DNA from: Pelosinus sp. UFO1
Lineage (GTDB): Bacteria > Bacillota > Negativicutes > DSM-13327
Direction of reading: 5' to 3'
DNA length: 64,000 nt
Assembly (NCBI RefSeq): GCF_000725345.1
Contig: NZ_CP008852.1
Coordinates: 1,827,693-1,891,692 of the forward strand
This document shows, in pieces, positions 50,008 to 59,305 of this stretch. Position numbers and translations under genes: made by a program. Under the pieces are notes generated by a model. It made no database searches. It was not told the origin of the DNA and was given only the letters and a program-made list of their open reading frames with translations. Within the stretch, counting starts at the first letter, position 1, and each line of letters starts with the position of its first letter.

Positions 50008-50940
50008 ATGCCATCAATTGTATTAGAATTTCAGAATGAGATAATTATGTCAAACAGCCGATTGACGGACTTATTACGAAAAGGATTACTTATTGCTAAA
50101 AAATTAAAACTAAGCGAATTTGAAAATTGGATAATTAATGAACTGGATGGATATAAGTCAATGGAGTATTTGCCGGAGTATAGGAAGTTGCAAGGACTTT
50201 TATATTTTAGCAATCCATATACAGGTACTCGTCCAGTAGGCATTTCAAACGGAGACTTAGAAAAAACAATAACTACACGACCTATGTTTTACTCAGTATC
50301 AGAACTAGAAGCAATGTCGAAAAAACAGAAAGAAGATGGTGGAAGTTTTGAAGTTGTATTTCCAGGTGGGATGCAATTAAAGTTGCAGGAGATGTGCGGA
50401 TGTTCCTCGGACTATCGATTTGTGTTACATCTTCAAATTTATCAGATAGAGGGAATTGTTGATGCTGTTAGGAATACTTTACTAAAATGGGCGCTCCAAC
50501 TTGGAGAAGATGGAATTTTGGGAGATGGTATCGTGTTCTCAGACAAAGAAAAAGAGGCTGCTGCTTTGCCTAGGTACAGCACTGTTAATTATTTCTATGC
50601 ACCAGTTCAAAATTCTCAAATCCAGCAACAGACCCAGGGATCTACACAGTCATTAACTGTAGAACAGGTGGATTTTGAGAAAATTAAGGAAACAGTTCAA
50701 GACATATTGACTAAACTTGATACTTTAGGGGTGGAGGGTAGTCAGAAAGAGGATTTAGGGGTTGAATTGCAAACGATGTTTTCTCAACTTAAATCTTCTA
50801 ATCCTAAAATTGGCGTTTTGAGAGAATGCTGGGCGAGTGCAAGAAACATATTAGAAGGAGTAACCGGAGGTTTAATAGCAAGTGGGCTTGCGGTTAAGAT
50901 TCAGTGGTTATCCGAATTACTGAAAAGCAAACCCGGTTAA
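50008..50940 (+). CDS. AbiTii-domain abortive infection-type protein
   Basis: 310 residues. The N-terminal AbiTii domain is recognised by LTDLLRKGLLIAKKLKLSEF, ENWIINELDGY and EYRKLQGLLYFSNPYTG. A Gln-rich linker (about 203-222) leads to a helical C-terminal domain. AbiTii domains occur in genes tied to abortive infection. ATG 50008 follows AGGAAGTGATAGT. Confidence 0.8.
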   Translation: MPSIVLEFQNEIIMSNSRLTDLLRKGLLIAKKLKLSEFENWIINELDGYKSMEYLPEYRKLQGLLYFSNPYTGTRPVGISNGDLEKTITTRPMFYSVSELEAMSKKQKEDGGSFEVVFPGGMQLKLQEMCGCSSDYRFVLHLQIYQIEGIVDAVRNTLLKWALQLGEDGILGDGIVFSDKEKEAAALPRYSTVNYFYAPVQNSQIQQQTQGSTQSLTVEQVDFEKIKETVQDILTKLDTLGVEGSQKEDLGVELQTMFSQLKSSNPKIGVLRECWASARNILEGVTGGLIASGLAVKIQWLSELLKSKPG

Positions 50941-50967
50941 CAATGGGTTTGCATTAAACAATAGAAT

Positions 50968-50993
50968 AAGAGCCTTTGGGCTCTTTTCTTTTT
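50968..50993 (+). terminator. Terminator
   Basis: AAGAGCC-TTTG-GGCTCTT hairpin then TTCTTTTT. Confidence 0.85.
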
Positions 50994-51014
50994 ATTCTAA
51001 AGAAAGGTGTAACT

Positions 51015-51080
51015 GATAATCTACATTCAGACAGGAGCAGGAGTTGAGGGCGATGGTGGAGAAGTTGGGATTTAGCTAGT
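51015..51080 (+). repeat. Integrase-tail repeat T4
   Basis: Encodes IIYIQT then, after a one-base shift, EQELRAMVEKLGFS-stop. The next gene starts 27 bases later. Confidence 0.75.
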
Positions 51081-51106
51081 AAATATTATTTAGGCGGTGT
51101 ATTATT

Positions 51107-52000
51107 TTGGGTAGTAACGCTGATAATGAAGTCGGATTAAAGGAACAAGAAAAAAAGAAATGCTTTATTATAACGCCAGTTGGTCCGAATCACTCGGATA
51201 TAAGAAGAGCTGCAGATGGTGTAATACAATCAGGTATAATTCCAATACTAGAAGAGTTAAATTTTCAAGCAGATATTCCACATCAACTATCCGAATCGGG
51301 GTCAATAACAAAGAGTGTTATTAATAAGATAATTGATAATGATTTAGTGATTGCTAATCTTACTGGGCTTAATCCTAATGTGATGTATGAGCTTGGTATA
51401 AGGCATGCTGCTAGAAAACCAATAGTTCATATTTGCGATCAAAATACCAAGCTACCTTTTGATATTGCACCTGAAAGAACACTTTTTTATATTGATGATA
51501 TGTTAGGGATACAAGAATTTAAACCAGAATTAAAAAAATATATTCAAGCTGCTTTGGCTGAATCTGAACCAAGTAATCCAGTATATGATGCAATCCAAGC
51601 AAAATCTATAATGAAAAGTATTGAAATTAGCGATCCCTTAAGATTTGTCTTAAAAGCTATTGAAGATTTAAAAACTAAGCTTTCTAGAGAAGATAACATT
51701 AGAGATATTGATTTGCATGAAAGAGCTAGGCATAGAAATCTGATGAAAATAAATGCTCAGAAACTCGATGCTAGTTTTCAGATAATAGAATTTACTATAC
51801 AAGCACCTGATATTGTTCCCGAAATATTGGAAGGTTTGGAAGATATACTTACTAAATCTTGCCCTTGGATACAAGTGAGCTTGGAGTATAATATTAATAG
51901 CTGTAAACTTATAATTAAAATCCCACTAGAAACTAATGCAGTGCCTATTTATAATCTTGTAAAAAAATATATGATTGAAAACAACTTAGAAATAGAGTGA
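51107..52000 (+). CDS. TIR-like / nucleoside deoxyribosyltransferase-fold protein
   Basis: 297 residues. The N-terminal half has KCFIITPVGPNHSDIRRAAD, VINKIIDNDLVIANLTGLNP, NVMYELGIRHAARKP and IVHICDQ, the pattern of TIR-like and deoxyribosyltransferase-like domains that cleave NAD or nucleotides in bacterial defence. The C-terminal half is helical then beta, perhaps a sensor. TTG 51107 has a weak site (GGCGGTG). It is the last cargo gene before the packaging genes. Confidence 0.75.
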   Translation: MGSNADNEVGLKEQEKKKCFIITPVGPNHSDIRRAADGVIQSGIIPILEELNFQADIPHQLSESGSITKSVINKIIDNDLVIANLTGLNPNVMYELGIRHAARKPIVHICDQNTKLPFDIAPERTLFYIDDMLGIQEFKPELKKYIQAALAESEPSNPVYDAIQAKSIMKSIEISDPLRFVLKAIEDLKTKLSREDNIRDIDLHERARHRNLMKINAQKLDASFQIIEFTIQAPDIVPEILEGLEDILTKSCPWIQVSLEYNINSCKLIIKIPLETNAVPIYNLVKKYMIENNLEIE

Positions 52001-52027
52001 AGTAGCTTATTGCTGCTTCTTTTTTTT
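52001..52027 (+). terminator. Terminator
   Basis: AGTAGC/GCTGCT hairpin followed by TCTTTTTTTT. Confidence 0.75.
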
Positions 52028-52052
52028 GCTATTGGAAGGAGGTGACATAGTT

Positions 52053-52367
52053 ATGGCAAAAGATATAAGAGGTGAATTTGACAATGAATTTCTAGCAGAA
52101 GTTAAATCAATGTCACCTCCACCAGTTCTAGATAATTCCCAGTTAATAACTGTACCATCAGAAGAAGCTCATAACGCACTGATCGCAAATCAGCAGCATG
52201 AACTAGCGCAGACCAAACGTGAATTAGCAGCCAACAAGCGTAAATCCTACCTCACTAGCGACGAGATTCCAGTCCGTCCCTGTACTAGCGACTGTCCTAA
52301 TCGTGATCGCTGTCGTGACTTCGTGAAAGGGCGAGTGTCTGATTGTGAACGAATCAGAAGGATATAA
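52053..52367 (+). CDS. Small Cys-rich phage protein before terminase
   Basis: 104 residues. A helical middle (HELAQTKRELAANKRKS) and a C-terminal Cys cluster (CTSDCPNRDRCRDF) that may bind zinc. ATG 52053 follows GGAAGGAGGTGACATAGTT. Function unknown. Confidence 0.6.
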   Translation: MAKDIRGEFDNEFLAEVKSMSPPPVLDNSQLITVPSEEAHNALIANQQHELAQTKRELAANKRKSYLTSDEIPVRPCTSDCPNRDRCRDFVKGRVSDCERIRRI

Positions 52368-52442
52368 GCGCGGTGAAAAGTGGGTTGGGAATTGAGATAT
52401 GAAGATTACCTAAGGTACTCCCAGGGGCATAAATGTCTTACG

Positions 52443-52485
52443 GGTCTAGCGAGCCCCAAAATTTCGCTAGCCGCAGACCGTTTTT
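52443..52485 (+). other. Candidate cos/packaging region hairpin
   Basis: A nested hairpin: GGTC/GACC outside and TAGCGA/TCGCTA inside around GCCCCAAAATT, followed by GTTTTT. It lies just before the terminase small subunit, where lambda-like phages carry cos. It may equally be a terminator. The 52368-52563 gap has no other gene. Confidence 0.4.
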
Positions 52486-52563
52486 ATCCATTTCGCTTTC
52501 GCATTATTCCTAAATGAGAATAGCAGTAGACATAAGAAAAAATAAGCGTTGGGAGGTGTTTTT

Positions 52564-53103
52564 ATGACTGACAAAATGCGAAATACAGTATCAACTTCAT
52601 TGCTGGCAGAAATTATTGGCGTAACGTCAAGGAGAGTGCAACAACTCACGAAAGAAATTCCATTAGAGCAAGTATCTCGTGGGACATATGATTTGCCGAT
52701 TACTGTACAAAAATATGTTGTCTGGATAAAGGATAGCGCTGCAGCTAGTAATGAAGGAGAGGCAAATTTACAGATAGAAAAAACCCTCCTAACGCGAGCT
52801 CAGCGAAAAAAGGCGGAACGGTTACTGCAGTTAATGGATGGCGAATTGCACAAAGCTGACGATGTTAAATTTATCGTAGGCAATATGGTTGCTACTGTAA
52901 GATCACGACTATTAGATATTCCTGCAAAGCTATCTCCTAAGATGATTGCCCAAAAAGATATTGATATTGTTCGTGCCATTATTCAAGATGAAATATACTT
53001 AGCCCTTGAAACATTATCTGACTACGATCCAGAGCCGTATAAACGGCGCAGTCGTGAGTACGTGGAAGCGGTGGCAGATGGCGAAGCACACGAACTCGAA
53101 TAG
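52564..53103 (+). CDS. Terminase small subunit (Nu1-like)
   Basis: 179 residues. An N-terminal helix-turn-helix (LLAEIIGVTSRRVQQLTKE) that would bind cos, and a helical assembly domain (TRAQRKKAERLLQLMDGEL). Typical of the small subunit paired with GpA-type large terminases. ATG 52564 follows TGGGAGGTGTTTTT. Confidence 0.85.
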   Translation: MTDKMRNTVSTSLLAEIIGVTSRRVQQLTKEIPLEQVSRGTYDLPITVQKYVVWIKDSAAASNEGEANLQIEKTLLTRAQRKKAERLLQLMDGELHKADDVKFIVGNMVATVRSRLLDIPAKLSPKMIAQKDIDIVRAIIQDEIYLALETLSDYDPEPYKRRSREYVEAVADGEAHELE

Positions 53104-54967
53104 CAAAAAAACTCTAAACCTAATTAAGAACATTGCAAGAGGATTCGCTCCACCACCGCAATTGACTGTTTCAGAATGGGCAGATAAAAATAGAATACTT
53201 CAATCATCATCTAGTTCGGAGCCTGGTCCTTGGAGGACAGACCGTGTACCTTACATGCGGGAGATAATGGACTGTTTATCTGCAAATAGTTTGGTACAAA
53301 ATGTTTGTCTAATGAAAGGGGCTCAGTTATCTGGGTCAGAATCAGGCAATAATTGGATAGGATATATAATTGATCAGGAACCTGGGCCTACTATGATAGT
53401 GCAGCCAACCATAGATCTAGCAAAAAAATATTCTAAACAACGGATATCGCCAATGATAACAGCTTGCCCTGTGCTATCTAATAAAATAAAGCCATCTCGG
53501 TCACGTGATGGTGATAACACAGTACTAACTAAAGAATTTCCTAACGGACTCTTAGTAATAACTGGTGCAAATAGTGCTGCGGGGTTACGCTCCATGCCAG
53601 CAAAGAATCTTTTTCTAGATGAGGTTGATGCATATAAGGATGATGTAGAAGGCGAGGGCGATCCAGTTGACTTAGTAATGGCCAGAACAAGAACCTTTAA
53701 TCGGCGCAAAGTTTTAAAAGTTTCAACTCCATTAGTCAAAGGTATTTCACGAATTGAAAATGATTATGAAGAAGGCGATCAGCGTAAATATTTCGTCCCA
53801 TGTCCTGAGTGCGGTCATATGCATGCATTGGAATGGGCTAATTTTATTATTCCTAAAGATGAAAATGGTAAAAGTATTCCTAAAGAAGCCCACATGGGTT
53901 GTCCTGATTGTGGCTCAGTTATAGAGGAACATCATAAACCGTACATGTTGCAGCATGGAAAATGGCGAATGACAGTGCCAGAGAATGCGAGTTCTATACG
54001 TAGGAGTTATCATATATCTACCTTATATAGTCCGCTAGGATGGTTTTCGTGGGCTGAGATTGCAGAGTTATGGACCAAGATTAACAAGAACAAAAAAAGG
54101 TTAAAATCATTTATTAATACGATTCTTGGAGAAACGTTTGGTGAAGAAGGAGAAAGCGTAGATCATGAAATATTGTATGAAAATCGCCGAACAGTGTATG
54201 AAGCAAGTTTGCCAGAAGGTGTTTTAGTCCTAACAGCCGCCGTAGATACACAAGATGATCGTCTTGAGTATGAATGTGTTGGATGGGGATTAAATAAAAA
54301 CAGTTGGGGGATTGAATATGGAGTATTTCATGGAGATCCACGCCAACAAGCAGTATGGGACGATTTAGATAAATGGTTATCCAAACAGTGGTCCTATGCG
54401 GATGGCAGTAAATTAAACATCTCATGTACATGCATAGATAGTGGTGGTCATGCTACATCTGAAGTATATAAATTTTGTAAGCCACGAGAGCAACGTCGAG
54501 TCTTTGCTATTAAAGGTAAAGGTGGTCCTGGTATTCCGATAGTTGGCAGACCATCGAGGAATAATAGATATAAAACACCGCTATTTACATTGGGCGTAGA
54601 TGCAGGGAAAGAGGCAGTTTATTCCAGATTGAAATTAGAGTCAGAAGAAGAACATGGTTTCTGTCTTTACCCAATGTCTGAAAATGGAGCAGCAATAAAA
54701 GGTTATGACCTTAAGTATTTCAAGTCCTTAACAGTAGAGAAAAGGGAGCTAAAATATATAAAAGGAAAACCACGTTATATATGGGTTAAGCCTTCAGGAG
54801 CAAGAAATGAGGCTCTTGATATTCGAAATTACGCTACAGCAGCCTTAGAAATATTAAATCCGAGTCTTGAAATATTAGATAAAATTCGCAATGAAAGAAA
54901 TGTAACACCAAAGAAAATACAGCAATCTAGGAAACGCCGAGTACTTAACTCAGGCGTTTCTGTTTAG
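53078..54967 (+). CDS. Terminase large subunit (lambda GpA family)
   Basis: 629 residues. ATPase with the deviant Walker A region LMKGAQLSGSESGNN and Walker B NLFLDEVDAY, a zinc-knuckle pair (CPECGHMH, CPDCGS), and the C-terminal nuclease part (TAAVDTQDDRLEYECVGWG, IDSGGHAT). It drives DNA into the prohead and cuts it. ATG 53078 overlaps the small subunit by 26 bases; the upstream frame extension has no ribosome binding site. Confidence 0.95.
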   Translation: MAKHTNSNSKKTLNLIKNIARGFAPPPQLTVSEWADKNRILQSSSSSEPGPWRTDRVPYMREIMDCLSANSLVQNVCLMKGAQLSGSESGNNWIGYIIDQEPGPTMIVQPTIDLAKKYSKQRISPMITACPVLSNKIKPSRSRDGDNTVLTKEFPNGLLVITGANSAAGLRSMPAKNLFLDEVDAYKDDVEGEGDPVDLVMARTRTFNRRKVLKVSTPLVKGISRIENDYEEGDQRKYFVPCPECGHMHALEWANFIIPKDENGKSIPKEAHMGCPDCGSVIEEHHKPYMLQHGKWRMTVPENASSIRRSYHISTLYSPLGWFSWAEIAELWTKINKNKKRLKSFINTILGETFGEEGESVDHEILYENRRTVYEASLPEGVLVLTAAVDTQDDRLEYECVGWGLNKNSWGIEYGVFHGDPRQQAVWDDLDKWLSKQWSYADGSKLNISCTCIDSGGHATSEVYKFCKPREQRRVFAIKGKGGPGIPIVGRPSRNNRYKTPLFTLGVDAGKEAVYSRLKLESEEEHGFCLYPMSENGAAIKGYDLKYFKSLTVEKRELKYIKGKPRYIWVKPSGARNEALDIRNYATAALEILNPSLEILDKIRNERNVTPKKIQQSRKRRVLNSGVSV

Positions 54968-54982
54968 TTAGGAGGTAAAAAA

Positions 54983-55204
54983 ATGGGGCTATACACAGTA
55001 GAACAAGCAAAGCAGCATTTAGACGCATGGCTAGAAGCTGATTTGGCGTTAACAACGGGAAAAGAGTACCGTATAGGAACAAGACTTTTGCAAAGATCCG
55101 ATGCGTCCGAAGTAAAAGAGCGAATCAGTTTTTGGTCAAGAGAATTAATTAAGGCACAAGGATCAGGGCGAAAAAAAACTAGGCGAGTGATTCCATATGA
55201 TTGA
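54983..55204 (+). CDS. gpW/DUF6148-like head-tail joining protein
   Basis: 73 residues in the gpW position between terminase and portal: LYTVEQAKQHLDAWLEADLA, then RISFWSRELIKAQ. It probably helps stabilise packaged heads. TTAGGAGG upstream. Confidence 0.75.
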   Translation: MGLYTVEQAKQHLDAWLEADLALTTGKEYRIGTRLLQRSDASEVKERISFWSRELIKAQGSGRKKTRRVIPYD

Positions 55205-56774
55205 TAGATTAATAAGTTATTTTGCACCGGAAACTGCATTAAAGCGAGCTGTAGCCCGCAAAAAAATGGATGCAATTAATACGGGATACTCTCACCACGG
55301 GGCGAGTGGCACTAAAAAATCAATGATTGGCTGGTCACATAGTGCGGGTAGTCCTGATGATGATATTACTCTAAATCTCGACGTACTCAGACCAAGAGCA
55401 AGAGATTTATACATGGGTAATCCGATTGCATGTGGTGCTCTTAAAACAGATAAAACCAATGTCGTTGGGTCTGGCCTTAAGTTAAATCCGCAAATTGATG
55501 CAGATTTTTTGGGACTAAGTGCAGATCAGGCTGACGAGTGGGAAAAAAATGTTAGTCGTGAGTTTGCTTTGTGGGCTGAGAACAAAGATTGTGATGCTGC
55601 TAGGATGCTTAATTTTTATCAATTACAGCAGTTAGCGTTTTTGTCTGCTCTTATGTCAGGTGATGTATTTGCACTATTACCAGTAATTCCGCGTAAAAAT
55701 AATATTTATGACCTTAGGGTTCAATTGGTTGAAGCTGACCGCGTATGTAATCCTTATAACGTGTTAAGCGATGACAAAGTTTTAGCTGGGATTGAAGTCG
55801 GGGATTATGGGGAGCCGGTTGCTTATCATATTGCTAAATACCATCCTCTTAGTTTATTAAACCAAAAGGCGAATACATGGACTAAAGTGCAGGCGTTTGG
55901 GACCCGTACCGGACGCAGGAATGTCATACATTTGCTTGAAATGGAACGTCCTGGTCATCGGCGCGGCAATCCTATGTTATCTCCCGTCATTGAAGCATTA
56001 AAACAATTAGGCAGATACAGTGAAGCCGAATTAATGGCCGCAGTAATTTCAGGATTGTTCACTGTAGCTATTACATCAGAAAGCCCTGAAGGGCCAGATA
56101 TTGGCGAAGATCACTTGCCAGGTATTGTATCAGGAACCTCCGTTGAAGATGATGTGCGAAATGATATAAAACTTGGTAATGGGACCATGATTGAGTTAGC
56201 CCCTGGGGAAAAAATAGAACCTATTAATCCCGGAAGGCCAAACGCTCTATTCGATCCATTTGTCACATCCATATTACGGCAAATAGGAGCTGCTCTTGAA
56301 ATACCCATGGAATTACTAGTAAAACATTTCACGGCTAGTTATTCAGCCAGTAGAGCCGCACTGCTCGAAGCATGGAAATTTTTTCGACGCCAAAGAGATT
56401 GGCTATCTAGTGATTTTAATCAGCCGATTTATGAGGAATGGCTATCTGAGGCAGTTGCAAAAGGTCGCGTAAAAGCTCCTGGATTCTTTAATGATTTAGC
56501 TGTTAGGAAAGCATATTGTAATGCAGAGTGGAATGGGCCTACGGCTGGACAACTTGATCCTGTTAAAGAAGCCAATGCATCTAAAATAAAAGTACAGGAA
56601 GGTTTTAGTACAAGGCAACGTGAGACAGCAGAACTAACTGGCGGCGACTGGAATCAGAATTACCGCCAACGTGTGAGGGAGGAAAGAATGATGCGTGAAG
56701 GTGGCTTGGTAACCGTTGAGATGGCTGCTCCCCAACAAATGAACAATGAGGTGAAAGGGGGTGAGGAAGATTAA
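55197..56774 (+). CDS. Portal protein (lambda gpB family)
   Basis: 525 residues. Conserved blocks RARDLYMGNPIACGALKTDK, VVGSGLKLNPQID, IHLLEMERPGHRRGNPMLS and GAALEIPMELLVKHFTASYS. Forms the dodecameric DNA channel. ATG overlaps the previous gene by 8 bases. Confidence 0.95.
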   Translation: MIDRLISYFAPETALKRAVARKKMDAINTGYSHHGASGTKKSMIGWSHSAGSPDDDITLNLDVLRPRARDLYMGNPIACGALKTDKTNVVGSGLKLNPQIDADFLGLSADQADEWEKNVSREFALWAENKDCDAARMLNFYQLQQLAFLSALMSGDVFALLPVIPRKNNIYDLRVQLVEADRVCNPYNVLSDDKVLAGIEVGDYGEPVAYHIAKYHPLSLLNQKANTWTKVQAFGTRTGRRNVIHLLEMERPGHRRGNPMLSPVIEALKQLGRYSEAELMAAVISGLFTVAITSESPEGPDIGEDHLPGIVSGTSVEDDVRNDIKLGNGTMIELAPGEKIEPINPGRPNALFDPFVTSILRQIGAALEIPMELLVKHFTASYSASRAALLEAWKFFRRQRDWLSSDFNQPIYEEWLSEAVAKGRVKAPGFFNDLAVRKAYCNAEWNGPTAGQLDPVKEANASKIKVQEGFSTRQRETAELTGGDWNQNYRQRVREERMMREGGLVTVEMAAPQQMNNEVKGGEED

Positions 56775-57864
56775 GAAAAATCGATCCGTGCTTAATTCAA
56801 TACCACTTGTGACCAATGCAACGCAAAAATCCATTGATATTAATATTTATGGTCCCGTTGTTGATTCATCTTGGTGGAATGAGGGGGTAGTCACTCCGAA
56901 ACAAATACAAGATGCTCTGCAATCGGCAAGTAATGTTAGCCAAATTAATGTACATATTAATTCGCCAGGAGGATCGGTATTTAGTGGACAAGCAATCTAT
57001 AACATGCTCAAACAGCATCCTGCAAATGTGACAGTGTATATTGATGGTCTAGCTGCTAGTATTGCATCCATTATAGCGATGGCTGGCAATAAAATCGTCA
57101 TGCCACCAGGTACAATGATGATGATACATAACCCGTTAGTTACTATGTATGGGTCTTACGAGGCAAGTGAGATGCGAGATACTGCTGATTTTCTAGATAA
57201 AATTAAAGAATCACTAGTCGCTACGTACACTTCAAGAAAAACAAATAAAACCAAAGATGAAATTATAGCATTAATGGATGCGACAACCTGGCTAACGGCT
57301 CAAAATGCAGTTGATATTGGTTTTGCTGATGAAGTCGAAGGCAGTACGCCAATTACGTCAAACCTATCTGGTAAAGTTCTCAATATTGCAGGCATGGCCT
57401 TTAACTTGGAGTCGTTTGATAACGTACCGCTAAACATTGCAAACAGTACTATGGACACCAATGAAAAACCAAATAACAAGGAGGAAAATATTTTGGATTT
57501 AAAAGAATTGCAATCGAAATTCCCTGATCTATATAACGAAATTACTGCTATGGGCGTAACCAAAGAACGCAATAGAATGAAAGCCCTCGACGAGGTGCAA
57601 ATTGGTGGATTTGAGGACATCGTAAATAAGGCCCGTTATGAAACTGGGGCTACTGCGGAGCAAGTGGCTATGCAAATTATTGCTGCTCAAAAGAAAGAGG
57701 GAACCGAATACCTGAAAAACAGAACAGAAGATGTGAATGATTCAAAGGCAAATGAAGTTCCAAGTGCAGCTGCTCCTGAAAATGAAGCCAAAGCGAGTGA
57801 AGAAAAGGAAGTAACGGGGCTGCTTGATCGCTTAGCAAATATGGTAAAGGCTGGTGAAATTTAA
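56761..57864 (+). CDS. ClpP-type head maturation protease with scaffold domain
   Basis: 367 residues. The ClpP-like protease half has HINSPGGSVFSGQAIY, the Ser in DGLAASIASIIAMAG and the His in MMMIHNPL. The C-terminal half is charged and helical, as in protease-scaffold fusions (lambda C/Nu3). GTG 56761 sits at the end of AAAGGGG and overlaps the portal gene by 14 bases, so the exact start is uncertain. Confidence 0.9.
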   Translation: MRKIKKNRSVLNSIPLVTNATQKSIDINIYGPVVDSSWWNEGVVTPKQIQDALQSASNVSQINVHINSPGGSVFSGQAIYNMLKQHPANVTVYIDGLAASIASIIAMAGNKIVMPPGTMMMIHNPLVTMYGSYEASEMRDTADFLDKIKESLVATYTSRKTNKTKDEIIALMDATTWLTAQNAVDIGFADEVEGSTPITSNLSGKVLNIAGMAFNLESFDNVPLNIANSTMDTNEKPNNKEENILDLKELQSKFPDLYNEITAMGVTKERNRMKALDEVQIGGFEDIVNKARYETGATAEQVAMQIIAAQKKEGTEYLKNRTEDVNDSKANEVPSAAAPENEAKASEEKEVTGLLDRLANMVKAGEI

Positions 57865-58235
57865 TGAATGAAAATCTAGCGATAACTACTACATCAATGA
57901 CGTATGACAATTTAATTGTCGCTGGTACGTTCCCGATTGTCACTGATGCGCTGACGACTGCGAGTGGTAATAGTTATAAGCGGGGAACAGTGCTGGGAGT
58001 GATCACTACTAGTGGAAAAGCTGTTAAAGTTGACTCTAGTAAAACTGACGGTAGTGAAACAGCTTATGCAATTTTATCGCAAGATGTTGATGCAACTTCT
58101 GCGGATACGGTAGCACCTGTATATCTAACTGGTGAATTTAACAGTGATGCTCTTATTTTTGGTGGCACTGATACGCAAGCAACCCATAAATCTGCTTTAC
58201 GTAAAATAGGTATTTTCATTAAAAAAGTAGTATAA
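57864..58235 (+). CDS. Head decoration protein (lambda D-like)
   Basis: 123 residues, beta-rich, with GNSYKRGTVLGVITTSGKAV and AYAILSQDVDATSADTVAPV, typical of D-like stabilising proteins. The ATG overlaps the protease stop (TAATG). Confidence 0.85.
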   Translation: MNENLAITTTSMTYDNLIVAGTFPIVTDALTTASGNSYKRGTVLGVITTSGKAVKVDSSKTDGSETAYAILSQDVDATSADTVAPVYLTGEFNSDALIFGGTDTQATHKSALRKIGIFIKKVV

Positions 58236-58249
58236 GGAGGAATATATAA

Positions 58250-59293
58250 ATGGCTATCGATTTATTTCAAACTCGTACCTTGTTAGGTGTTGTAAAACTA
58301 GTAAAACCTTCAAAGAGGTTTTTACTTAATACTTTTTTCTCAAAGGTAAACCCAATCATTACCGCTACAATTGATATTGACCTAGTGAAAGGAAAAAGAA
58401 CGTTGGCCCCATTCGTGTCTCAGCGTATTGGCAGTACCACTGTAGGAACGGATGGATTTACTACTCAGACTTACAAACCACCAATGATTGCTCCTGATTA
58501 TCCCTTTACAGGTGAGGACTTGCAAACTCGACTTCCTGGTGAAAATATTTATTCTGGAAACTCCCCTGATGATCGTCTAGCAGTATTAATTCTCAATAAA
58601 TTAAACAGTTTTGAGGATATGATTGCTCGCCGCGAAGAATGGATGGTAGCACAAGCACTATGTACTGGTAAAATTCCCGTGGTTGGCGAAGGAATTGACC
58701 AATTAATTGATTTTAGCTTTACCAATAAAGAAACGTTGACAGCGGCTAAAGCCAAGTGGAGTTATAAAGCAAGTGATTATACAGGTAATCCAATCAAAGA
58801 CTTAAAACGTTGGAAGCGAGCATTAGCGAAAGCTGGTTTTACTCCTACACATGTTATTATGGATACTGATGCTGCTGATGCATTCTTAGAACATCCTGAA
58901 ATTGTTAAACTGTTTAATACCCCTACGGCTAATCTTGCTACAATCGCTCCAAGAGAGAAAGATCCAGATGGAACGACTTTTATTTGCCGAATCAATGAAA
59001 TTGGTCTTGATATTTACAGTTACGAAGAATGGTATATTGATCCTACCGATAACGAAGAAAAACCACTCATACCATCTGGTACTGTAATTATGGCAAGTAA
59101 TGATAGTAATGCAACTGGTTTTACAATGGCATACGCGAGCATAACAGATGTTAATCGCGGAACATTTAATTTACCTCGTGTGCCTAAAACTTGGATGCAA
59201 GAAAAACCATCTGCTCGTTATTTAGCTTTGCAGTCACGCCCATTGCCAATCCCAACTATGGTTGATAGTTGGTTTGTTGGTACCGTTTTGTAG
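58250..59293 (+). CDS. Major capsid protein (lambda E-like)
   Basis: 347 residues. Conserved E-family blocks: FFSKVNPIITATIDIDLVKG, LAPFVSQRIGS, PDYPFTGEDLQTRLPGENIY and RARYLALQSRPLP-like SARYLALQSRPLP at the end. AAGGAGG lies 9 bases before the ATG. Confidence 0.95.
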   Translation: MAIDLFQTRTLLGVVKLVKPSKRFLLNTFFSKVNPIITATIDIDLVKGKRTLAPFVSQRIGSTTVGTDGFTTQTYKPPMIAPDYPFTGEDLQTRLPGENIYSGNSPDDRLAVLILNKLNSFEDMIARREEWMVAQALCTGKIPVVGEGIDQLIDFSFTNKETLTAAKAKWSYKASDYTGNPIKDLKRWKRALAKAGFTPTHVIMDTDAADAFLEHPEIVKLFNTPTANLATIAPREKDPDGTTFICRINEIGLDIYSYEEWYIDPTDNEEKPLIPSGTVIMASNDSNATGFTMAYASITDVNRGTFNLPRVPKTWMQEKPSARYLALQSRPLPIPTMVDSWFVGTVL

Positions 59294-59305
59294 GAGGCGT
59301 TCAAT

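Noticed and set aside
48428-52000. Integrase tails as an integron-type attC array
   Set aside because: The tails are coding remnants of a tyrosine integrase without the paired R'/R'' and L'/L'' boxes of attC sites, and no IntI-type integrase is seen.
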